A program made the translations under genes and the position numbers. 45,784 nt of DNA from positions 1 to 45,784 of the forward strand of contig JABANP010000431.1 of NCBI GenBank assembly GCA_013115135.1, read 5' to 3'. Shown in pieces: positions 31,123 to 39,699 of this stretch. The DNA is from Perkinsus olseni. Its lineage: Eukaryota; Perkinsozoa; Perkinsida; Perkinsidae. The notes under the pieces were generated by a model that was given only the letters and a program-made list of their open reading frames with translations, was not told where the DNA came from and ran no database searches. Each line of letters starts with the position of its first letter. Position 1 is the stretch's first letter.

Positions 31123-31745
31123 CGCCCTACAAACACCTTCAGATAAAGCTTTTCCTGCCTAGAGTGAATAGCATGTCACCAAGTTTTGCTCCGCACTCTT
31201 ACGGGAGGTACCATGCGTCAGAGCCTCGTCACAAGGGACCTATCAGACGGTAACAACACCACACAGCTGTTGCTGCTACTAGGCAACGTGTTGGAGAAGA
31301 AGAAGATATAAATCTTATTGTTATCACTACAACGAATCCCAGGTGAATTTTTTCAGTTTCACGGTTTCGTCGTAAAACGGTTGCTGACCCATCCCAAGCA
31401 ATGTATATGGGTATCAGGTACTCACCAAAAAAATTCCCGCCCCTAACTTGCTCTTCTGTAAAAGTTATCCCTCCCGTTTCCGGTCTCTAGATGTCTGGTA
31501 CTGCAATAATTACTCGCGCGAGCTCCGCACCTTCGTCCCGAAGACCTAGTAGTCTTAGACCGTTGAAAGATACTTTCTTCTTACTCTTCACTTGCATAGC
31601 TAAACTGTCACGCTATAACAGATGCTACCATGAGAAGCTTCCTCACCACCCATCCATTGAGGTGCTCCGTGGTCTGTGAGTATAGTCGACGTGGGCCACT
31701 CTGATGGTGTTCTTCGTCATTGCGCGGTGGCACGCATAGACAACA

Positions 31746-32108
31746 TTAGTAGACAACAGCGTGATCCATAGCGTGATCGATATTATCGCATACAGTGTAC
31801 GTATGCACATAGTTATATCCGTCTTCGTGGCCTCTTGTTGTGTCCACAGTGCGGAACGGCAAGCGAACTACATAACATTCCGAGCACGCTAGTCCGGCGG
31901 GGATTGCCTGCCTGGCAGTTCTCGGCAGTTCAAGCCGAAACGAGCACCGCGCTCGTCCCAGCGTGTTAACGTCAGGTGCTCCGCTCCCTCGTGGGTTGCC
32001 AGACATTGACAGAACCCCACAATTCAGAACTCGAGCCAAGATGGCTACGGACTGACTTATACCAATCTCATCGAAACTGATCGCACAACAAGCAACCAGT
32101 GTTACCAT
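31746..32108 (-). CDS. Possible small secreted protein
   Basis: 120 aa from an ATG on the minus strand. The start MVTLVACCAISFDEIGIS has a short hydrophobic stretch that might be a weak signal peptide; several cysteines follow (ARCSFRLELPR, GLACSECYVVRL). No family, and the codon context is not convincing. Confidence 0.25.
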   Translation of the reverse strand: MVTLVACCAISFDEIGISQSVAILARVLNCGVLSMSGNPRGSGAPDVNTLGRARCSFRLELPRTARQAIPAGLACSECYVVRLPFRTVDTTRGHEDGYNYVHTYTVCDNIDHAMDHAVVY

Positions 32109-32167
32109 AGCTACAAGGGTGCACACTGAGATTGGGAGATAGACAACAAGAAGACATTCCTCTAACA

Positions 32168-32326
32168 GTGGTGCTGTATATTAACAGAAGGAGGGACTCT
32201 CTTCTACCGTCCTCGTCCCAGTGGTGCTGTATATTAACAGAAGGAGGGACTCTCTTCCACCGTCCTCGTCCCAGTGGTGCTGTATATTAACAGAAGGAGG
32301 GACTCTCTTCTACCGTCCTCGTTTCA
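32168..32326 (+). repeat. Three tandem 53-bp repeats
   Basis: Copies start at 32168, 32221 and 32274 with very few differences. Each ends in a pyrimidine-rich stretch plus CAG that resembles a 3' splice site. Confidence 0.9.
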
Positions 32327-33126
32327 GCGTGCCACGACAATAGCCGAGGCTTCTCCTCGACTGCCCATCGGCCTCATCTGTGTGGGGGAGAGTGTGGGGA
32401 AAAACGTCCGGGAAAATTCGACGCGTATCTTCGCTATTGCGACACGGTTCTCAGCCCGCTGGACACCCGGGGAGTCGCGATCAACGACTGGCCTTGGTGA
32501 AACCCAACATTGTCGTCTGCGATAGGAGCATTCTCCATACAGCGACGGAATGGACCAAAGATCAAGAATCCCCCTGAAGTACCTGAGTATGATCACAACG
32601 TATGATTAACAGAGGGATACCGTAAAATACGGACTTCATAGTAAATATTGTTATACCAGTCTAGTCGGTCCCATTATGCGCTCTTCCGGCATTTCTCCTG
32701 CATAGCTATGAACGTGACTACTTCAGTGCAGGATAGATTAAGAGCAGGTTTCGTCACTCTTTGAAGACCTGTGTTCATCAGCAGTCTTTGGGGCACTTAC
32801 CCGAACGAACTCCATATTACAACAAACTCACGAATAAGGATTGGTCGCGTCACTGGGATATCCTGTGTGTCCTCGATCCTCCACTATTACTCAATAAATC
32901 GGTAATGAGTTTGCAAATAAAGAAAATGTCAACTGGCTCCATCACGAATCATTATTTCATCGCATCATAACATGATCGACTGACTGGAATACTGTTGCTT
33001 CTCCGTTGTTGCTCATAGTCAACTCAAGGCGAGAAGGAGTGTAAAGTTTCTCATTTCTAAGCTCACTCTCTCGAGGGGAATCAGCTTCGCACGCATACAC
33101 AAGACGATCGGCGCATAATCGGGGCT
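32327..33126. other. Intergenic region, no gene seen
   Basis: Short frames on both strands are not supported. Confidence 0.3.
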
Positions 33127-33828
33127 TCAGATTCTGAAGAGTAGCCTCGAGTAGGGTGCCGAGTAGTAGCTCATGTTAAGAAGATACCCGCCGGGAGCCT
33201 CAGCGAGCTCTAGTTGAGTGTAACCAGAGTTGTACACGAAGGTGCTCGGCGGTTTTGCAGAAACGATGTACTGGCGAAATCTGTGAGCCTCATAGTGAGC
33301 AGACAAGTGCACTTCGTAAGGAGGCGATGCACGATATCCGCCTGAGGGAAGCTTGCTCCCATCGGCATCGCGGAGGGCACGCGAAGATTTTGCCGGCTCA
33401 GTCTGGCAGTCAGCGTCCAGAGAAAGAGATCGCTGACATTGCCCCGTAGTGAGCGTGTACAGAATCTTCTCTTCCGCGTCGACCACATTGATGGTATCTT
33501 TCTTTTCAGCATCGACCACTAGACGGACGTGAAGCTCGACGTTGGGGATCGGATGGTCGTTTTCAGTGAAGCCTTGACGCTTCAGGGAAATCTCACCGTC
33601 TTCCTTCACGCTCACATCATCATACCCTATAGTGAGCGAGTGGAAGTTTCGGGAGTTGTAACCAAGGGTAGCACTGCTCGAGGAGTCGTGGTAGTCGAAA
33701 GTGATGCAGGCATACAAGGCGGGCGTACGGAACGCCACTTGTTGCAGCCCACAGTATTTTCCCTTTGTGAGAGACTCAGCCACTGGGAAGAGGACACAAG
33801 CAACCGCGAAGAGTTGGGTGAAGAGCAT
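33127..33828 (-). CDS. Secreted family protein D
   Basis: 233 aa from the ATG at 33828 (minus strand); in-frame codons further upstream are not conserved in the other copies. The signal peptide MLFTQLFAVACVLFPVAESL and the N-terminal domain are nearly identical to gene B. The C-terminal domain keeps YEVHLSAHYEAHRF and YNSGYTQLEL but ends early at YSRLLFRI, about 35 residues short of B and E. It may be a shortened but functional form or a truncated copy. Close upstream homology with B and E reaches only about 45 bp, then breaks; a further homologous patch appears at about 34314-34350. Confidence 0.75.
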   Translation of the reverse strand: MLFTQLFAVACVLFPVAESLTKGKYCGLQQVAFRTPALYACITFDYHDSSSSATLGYNSRNFHSLTIGYDDVSVKEDGEISLKRQGFTENDHPIPNVELHVRLVVDAEKKDTINVVDAEEKILYTLTTGQCQRSLSLDADCQTEPAKSSRALRDADGSKLPSGGYRASPPYEVHLSAHYEAHRFRQYIVSAKPPSTFVYNSGYTQLELAEAPGGYLLNMSYYSAPYSRLLFRI

Positions 33829-35085
33829 TGATTGAGATCGACGAAACTTTACTGAGCAGAGAATCAGCGAGTGGGTCCCCTCGCAACAGCCATTGCTGTG
33901 GGCTCGACATAGACCTCGAGGGTAGTGTACACCGAACGATAGTTCAAAAGCCAAGTAGTGTCAAGTACCCAAGCATCGTGGTAGGCATTTGGCGTAGCGT
34001 TAGGGTGGCAGTTAATGAAATTTGGCGTCGCTCCGCCTGTATGTCGCGTGCTCGCGATGTCTGCGTGCTTACGCGTATGTGGCATTGTCTGCAGAGCGCT
34101 ATGCGCTTGCGTGCCGCCCGTGGTACAGGCTAAGAAGGGTTGGATTCAGCGGTACTTCTTCAAGTTTCCGTCGTTTTTAGAGCATCTTTTCAGACACCCT
34201 GGCGTGGTCATTTGGATCGCGTGAAGTAGTTACTTCCGTTATTGATACTGAGTCACCGGATCATTCTAGTAGATCTCCTTTCGAGGTAACGATAGTTTCA
34301 TCTTGAAGTCACTTGGGTGTCCCGAGTGTGACACGAGCTCCGCTATGTAGAACTTACTATTACATCTGAGAGAAAGCGAGCTCAGGCACCAAAGTCAGCA
34401 AGACCATCCAGAGCTGTCAGTCAGTGCGGCCTGGCTCCTGTTGAACTGCCGTTCGCGAAGGCCAGGTTTTCGGGCGCGCACGCACGAATTTCGCTGGCCT
34501 ATCATTCGCTGCATCGTGCAGCCTGTATGGAACGGTTGCAGCCCATCGGCTGAAATGGATAGAAGAAGAAGCTTTAATTCCCATTATACTCAATCCTATG
34601 TCCATCCCTGGTGTTGTTGAGTCAACCAGTGCGGGTCTTACTACTAACACCAGGGAGAGGTTTGCTCGTGACGTGCTGATCCAGCCGCGTACTGACGTAT
34701 GCGACTCGCGTAACGCGAGGGCAGAGGCGTGGGGAACTTCCTTTCCGGCAGAACTGTCGGGGGAGTCGTAGGAGCACTAACGATAGTAGGACTAGTCCGC
34801 GATTGACAAACACGATAGGCTGGAGAGAGGCAATTATGAAGAGGGGCAACTACGAGAATAGCTAACTCGTGAAGATCGATCAACCTCCTATTTGCACGCA
34901 TAAACATTGGCGCGCCGAACCTGAACGGCTCTACTAGCAACTCTAACAAGAACAAGCGACTCCACCCCTTCGATGTAGCATCTTGGTCGTTCTCGAGAGC
35001 CTAGCCAGGTACCACATCGCGGAGAACTACAGTACGAGGTAGGTAGATGTGAAATCTTCCATGTCCAAAGGCTGTGACGCTCCTA
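33829..35085. other. Upstream region of gene D
   Basis: Holds a degenerate copy (about 34490-34640, minus) of the exon-like segment at 43110-43240. No supported gene. Confidence 0.4.
34490..34640 (-). pseudogene. Exon/intron fragment duplicated from the 43.1-kb region
   Basis: In the minus orientation it encodes ALVDSTTPGMDI, followed by a sequence matching the putative intron of 43110-43240. The donor GT of that intron is changed here (ATTGAGT instead of GTGAGT), so this copy is probably dead. Confidence 0.45.
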
Positions 35086-35914
35086 TGCAGCAGGGTTGGC
35101 ATAAAGGCCGCGCTATTTTTCCATCCGGAAATTTCCGGAAGGAAATTTGCAAGAAAAATAAATTGTGGAAAAATACGGGAAAATAGCGCGTTTTCATGCC
35201 TTTCCTTTCCGCTGCAATTCACCACTGTTTATTAGGGTTGAACGACGAAATTTTCTGCTGCTACGCAAAGTACACGTTACTACTGTGCTCGCCCTTCACC
35301 TCTGTTCTCTCTGTAGCAAGGGACCTATTAAATGACGCGTCACAAGTACGCATGCGCAAGTGAGAGTCACACAAAGTGTGTCAAGTGTGAGTCACACTGA
35401 TCAGACGTCACACTGTGTGAGGCCTGATCATACTCCTTATCAAATCTTCTCCTGAGATTCTCCTTTATCTCAATTGCATCGATACTCTTATCAGCGGCAT
35501 ACTAGTAAATTTCCAAATTTTCGGCACCTGGTATCTTACAGCGGCTTCTATCATTTGCGTAGCCGCTTATTGACTCCATCTCTTTTCCCTACTGATGGCC
35601 GCCTGAGCCGGGTATTCAATACCCGGTATTGAGGTTCGAGTTGAATTGAATCGAAGCTTCTGATTTAAAAGTGCTGTTGCCAATATCGAGAGAGTGCCGA
35701 TGTATAATACGAAGCCTGCGCTCGTTCTCGGGCGCTTCCTGAACAACATCGCTGGCGAAACCTGCCGGGATACGCATAAAGAAGCTTCGGATTAAGTCGA
35801 AAGAATTTCTCAGAAAACGCACTATTTTTCCGCTATTTTTCCTATTTTTCAACGGAAAATTACCGGAAAGAAAAATAATCTATTTTTCCACGTTTATGCC
35901 AATACTGCTATGCA
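35086..35914. mobile_element. Possible TIR element
   Basis: Imperfect terminal inverted repeats of about 20-40 bp (start TGCAGCAGGGTTGGCATAAA; end complementary to it with several changes), followed inwards by related A+T-rich segments around GGAAAAATA on both sides. About 830 bp with no coding capacity. Boundaries are approximate. Confidence 0.5.
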
Positions 35915-35945
35915 GGGACAGCATCCTAGTCAGACGAGGGGAAGA

Positions 35946-36919
35946 CCGGGGGCCTATTTCATAGGACGTTTTTTCTTAGGATCCTAAGAGGTTAGGACGC
36001 GATTTTGGGCTTAAGCTCTTTCACAAGGCCCATTTCCTTACGTTAGGGTAGGACGTTAGGACACTAGGACTTTTCAAGTTAGGAAACCCTCGATAAGGAC
36101 ATTAGGATGGGTGGTTAGGTCGAAGCTATTTCACAAGGTACATTTCCTAACGTTAGGACGCGCTTTTAAGGACGCGTTACTAAAGTACCTCCCGAGGTAC
36201 TTTATAGAGCATCCTAACGTGAAAAGTGATATTCGAGTCGTGAATCGCTCCGCTGATAGTTCCCGGGTTCGAATCCTGCTGCTCTCCATTCTACATCTTT
36301 TTTTGACTTCGCGAATTTTCGTGATGCTTCAATGATCTTTCAACCAATAAAACTTTGATTTTGCAGCTTAGTTCCGCAAACATGCCATCGGGAAGTTCGG
36401 AAGATTCTCCGATGTTGAAGTTGAGCCTCAACTTCAACATCGGAGAACTTATCAAAACCTCAACTGTTGAGGTCTTGACACACCTCTGTGACGTACTTTG
36501 ATGGCACCGGGTGAAAGCGCCGCGACAAGCTCATTGAGGATAAGATGGATATAGTGAACATCTAAATTGTTGACAACAATTTGTTGTGATTTTCGAAGAG
36601 GTCAAAGATGGTCTAAGTTAGACCATCTTTGACCTCTTCGACCGTCTACCGTTAGACCGTCTAACGGTAGTGGGTCAAGCTGACATCCGTGTGGGCGTGG
36701 GATCAATCCCTGCGATGTTCATTTTCTCCGAAAATTGTGCTCAAAATGTCTTTCAAGGATGTCCTTATCCTCGGGTGAGGACGTCTGTAAGTTTAGGATC
36801 CTAAGGTTACGTAAGGACAACCTCATGAAATGGCTTGTCCTTACTTAAGGATTCCTAAGGTTAGGATCCTAAACTTAAGGACGTCCTTACTCAGGAAATC
36901 CTATGAAATAGGCCCCGGG
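35946..36919 (+). mobile_element. Non-autonomous TIR element
   Basis: Terminal inverted repeats of 21 bp (35946-35966 and 36899-36919) with one mismatch, core GGCCTATTTCATAGGA. Inside both ends are CCTAA/TTAGG-rich palindromes (CTTAGGATCCTAAG and similar). The interior holds AAGTACCTCCCGAGGTACTT, a tRNA-like T-arm at about 36256-36275, and four odd palindromes (36405-36670). No transposase frame. A related copy lies at about 17430-18480 in reverse. No target duplication was evident. Confidence 0.65.
36405..36670. repeat. Cluster of four odd palindromes
   Basis: 36405-36447 (21-bp arms), 36457-36473 (8-bp), 36593-36641 (24-bp) and 36646-36670 (12-bp). All arms are perfect and each is symmetric around a single base. 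The four are unrelated in sequence. Confidence 0.93.
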
Positions 36920-38370
36920 CTGCCCGTTTGTGATCGGAGGGCTGTTACGCTCCGTCTATGTTTATGCGTGCAGATTAGTCTGGGCAATAGCTCTTTCATA
37001 AGATCCATCTCACAAGCTCCCTGTGGCCTTGTGTCCCACGTATGAGTATGTGTAGGTCAACATGTTGCGCGTAGCGTAAAATAGCGGTGCGCCCGGGAGT
37101 TGATCTTTGTGCGTGCAAATGTGTACACAACCGTTTCGTCGACCGCCTCGGGTGTCGCGTTTCTTATGGCCAAGGAACTCGGCATATATTCGTGTCTCAC
37201 TTAGATTTGTGCCTCTCTGACATGACTCTTTTTCGAACCCACCCTCTACCACCCGGGAGGAGACCGGATACCGCCACTTCATGGCGCGTCGAGCGTCACT
37301 CGGACAGCCGTGAAAGAGCTACCATCGTGAGCGATTCGATGGAAATGCTCTACGTGGCGTACACGCTCACGCTGCTCTAGGATGAGTGCACGGTCCTCGG
37401 CCTCGTGTTACGCAGTTATGACGGTTCAGGTATTTCCATCGTCACTCCTGCGTTCCACCTCTCCCAAACTCCCGGGAAGTAAAGCGGTATTTAAGAACAA
37501 TACAACAAGGATCTGCCTGCTCCTGTCGGCCAGTTTTCAGCTGCGACAGATCGATTGTTCACCTTTTCCTCAGAAAAGGACCTCCATCGCGCATGTCATC
37601 CTTTATTCTGATGTTTCCAACGGTTGGAGACTCAAACCCGAACTCCAACGGTTGTAGTCGAGCAGGCCATTCGTCCCGCCCAACGGCAGCCATTAGGAGC
37701 CGTTCAACGGCTCCTACGAGACGCCGAGAAAATTTCTCATCTGACGATTTTACCATCCCAACGTCTCTCAACCTGTCCTTCCTCCCTTATCGTCTGAGTT
37801 GCCATACAGTGCTTAGAATGTCGAACGAGAATCCAATCACTAGATCAGTGTGGTACGCCAACGGCATCCCACGGTAAACTGCGAAAAATTCTCGCATTTG
37901 AAGTACTCGAGCCAGATTCGAGGAGAGTGAGAGATGAGGCGTCGTCGTAGGTGCGGCAGGGTTGCCTCTGAGAGAATCTCACGCCGCTTTTCTAGCAAAG
38001 CGTCGCACAAGCGACCGATTCAACGTCTCAGAGAGCCTCACGAAGAAGATCAGTCTGCGCTCAGTCAGTCATCAAGAGCGGGGTTCTCTGGCCGAGTGGC
38101 AAGTCGACTGGACAACTCAAGACGCGGGTGATGATGATACTGCTGAGGTTCTCTAGAATGTGTCTTCGAAGACACTGATCATGACTTAACCTCACATTGT
38201 GAGGTCATCGACGATTCCACCTTATGCTTAGTAACATGATTAGCAAGAAGGTGAACCGAGTATCACAAAATAAGCTGTGAGCACAGCATGGTGTAACCAG
38301 TCATGCGTACGCATGCGGTTCACAAAGGAAGCTCTTTACTGGAGCTTCCAGCGCAAAACTAGCGCGTCGT
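36920..38370. other. Intergenic region with possible exons
   Basis: Odd palindromes at 37694-37716 and 38189-38205 and an even 16-bp palindrome GTGTCTTCGAAGACAC near 38163. Some plus-strand segments (37090-37440) look weakly protein-like but could not be assembled into a gene. Confidence 0.35.
37960..38156 (+). CDS. Possible terminal exon of a split gene
   Basis: After GGTGCGGCAG, a plausible acceptor, an open stretch encodes RESHAAFLAKRRTSDRFNV and later LAEWQVDWTTQDAGDDDTAE before a TAG. The charged, non-repetitive composition is exon-like. Upstream exons and the protein identity were not found. Confidence 0.3.
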
Positions 38371-39183
38371 TCAGGAACGAAATAGTTCATCCAGAAACGT
38401 GGTACCGGTCGGGTTGTCGACATATGAGACAAACAGCTTGTCCAACTCTGCGTCGTAGAAAAAAGTCACGTCGAATTTGAACAGCGGTCTTGATTGAGTT
38501 AGGTAGAAGCTAGTCGCGTCCAGAGTAAAGCCAAGGGGAAGCTTGTTGAGTTCCAGCCGAGTAGCACCAGACTTGTACTCGAAGGGAGTCGACGATTTCC
38601 CAGAAACCACATACTGGCCGAGCCTGCGAACTTCGTAGTCGGCGGAGAAGCGCACGTCGTGAGTAGGACGGAAAGAGTGGTCATATTCCCCTGAAGGAAC
38701 GGGGCTGCTGTTGTCGACCCCTTGAAGGGCTCGCGAAGAGTTTACCGGCTTCGTCTGGCAGTTAGCTCTCAGAGAAGCGGCCTGTTGGCATTGCTCGGTA
38801 GTGAGAGTGTACAGAATCTCTCCGTCCGCGTCGACCATATTGATGGTATCGTCGTTCTCAGCATCGACCACTAGACGGAAGCCTAGCTCGACGTTGGGGA
38901 ACTGATGGTCGTTTTCAGTGAAGCCTTGGCGCTTTAGTGAAATCTCACCGTCTCTCTTGACGCTCACTTCATCATACCCTATAGTGAGCGAGTGGTCATC
39001 GAGGGAGTTGTAACCAAGGGTAGCACTGCTCGTGGAGTCGTAGTCGAAGATAATGCAAGCATAGAAGGCGGGTTTAAAAAACCCCACCTGTTGCAGCCCA
39101 CAGTATTTTTTCTCGGGTGTGAGAGACTCAACCTTCACTGAGAACAGGACGCAGGCAATCGCGAAGAGTTGGGTGAAGAACAT
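38371..39183 (-). CDS. Secreted family protein E
   Basis: 270 aa from the ATG at 39183 (minus strand). The signal peptide MFFTQLFAIACVLFSVKVES is followed by LTPEKKYCGLQQVGF. The N-terminal domain is close to B and D (TIGYDEVSVKRDGEISLKRQ, EQCQQAASLRANC). The C-terminal domain retains PVPSGEY and YKSGATRLEL but is otherwise different, ending FLDELFRS at nearly full length. Intact and single-exon. About 500 bp upstream is shared with gene B in inverted orientation, including the 20-bp-arm hairpin. Confidence 0.8.
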   Translation of the reverse strand: MFFTQLFAIACVLFSVKVESLTPEKKYCGLQQVGFFKPAFYACIIFDYDSTSSATLGYNSLDDHSLTIGYDEVSVKRDGEISLKRQGFTENDHQFPNVELGFRLVVDAENDDTINMVDADGEILYTLTTEQCQQAASLRANCQTKPVNSSRALQGVDNSSPVPSGEYDHSFRPTHDVRFSADYEVRRLGQYVVSGKSSTPFEYKSGATRLELNKLPLGFTLDATSFYLTQSRPLFKFDVTFFYDAELDKLFVSYVDNPTGTTFLDELFRS

Positions 39184-39690
39184 CGATTGGGATCGACAAA
39201 ACTTTACTGAGCAGAGAATCAACGAGTGGGACCTCAGCGTTGCCGGAAGCTCCTCTTCAGCACAGCCGAGGAGTTATTCGAGAATATATTGTCATGCTGC
39301 ATGACACTGTATCACTGTATCGGGTTCGAGTGTTTGACTCGTGCACTCGAACCCGATACAGTGCTGTGGGGTCGAGGAAGAACTCGCAAGTAAAGGAAGT
39401 CGAGGTTCATAAAAAAGAGCTATGCTCAGCTTAACTGCTCATAGCGGGAAGAACGCATGCGCTTGCACGCCCCCTGTAAGGTACACGGGATGCAAGTCTG
39501 GAACTGGTGAATCACCAGAGGGGGTATGCCCTCTCGTTGAGGGCAGTTGTCACGATAGTCCAATAGCTGAGTTAAGGGATAGCTCCTTACTTGTCCACCA
39601 CGGCCATTATTGCTGGTATCATAGGTTCACCTAGGGGACACCTGACTGTCCCGAGTGTGACCCTGGCCGCGCTATGTACAATCTCCCATG
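39184..39690 (-). repeat. Duplicated upstream region of gene E
   Basis: Reverse-complement counterpart of about 19100-19628. The homology stops at the single-base-centred palindrome 39681-39699. Confidence 0.75.
39313..39363. repeat. Hairpin upstream of gene E, 20-bp arms
   Basis: Perfect 20-bp arms (39313-39332 and 39344-39363) with an 11-nt loop. A partly decayed version lies at 19456-19494 in the same relative place upstream of gene B. Confidence 0.92.
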
Positions 39691-39699
39691 ATGGGAGAT

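Larger units (their letters stand above)
29624..31745. other. Repeat-bearing intergenic region
   Basis: AT-rich DNA at 29660-29800, a tRNA-like T-arm (GGGGTTCGAACCC) at about 30052, a duplicated block of about 70 bp (30353-30425 and 30512-30583), and the 21-bp minisatellite at 30915-31122. An ATG frame at 31491-31679 begins in a protein-like way (MSGTAIITRASSAPSSRR) but has no further support. Confidence 0.4.

Noticed and set aside
30768..31253. Repeat-protein ORFs across the 21-bp array on both strands
   Set aside because: A 21-bp unit keeps any frame open; the flanks are not coding-like.
33829..33954. N-terminal extension of gene D upstream of the chosen ATG
   Set aside because: The extra residues precede a clear signal peptide and do not exist in paralogues beyond the shared leader DNA.
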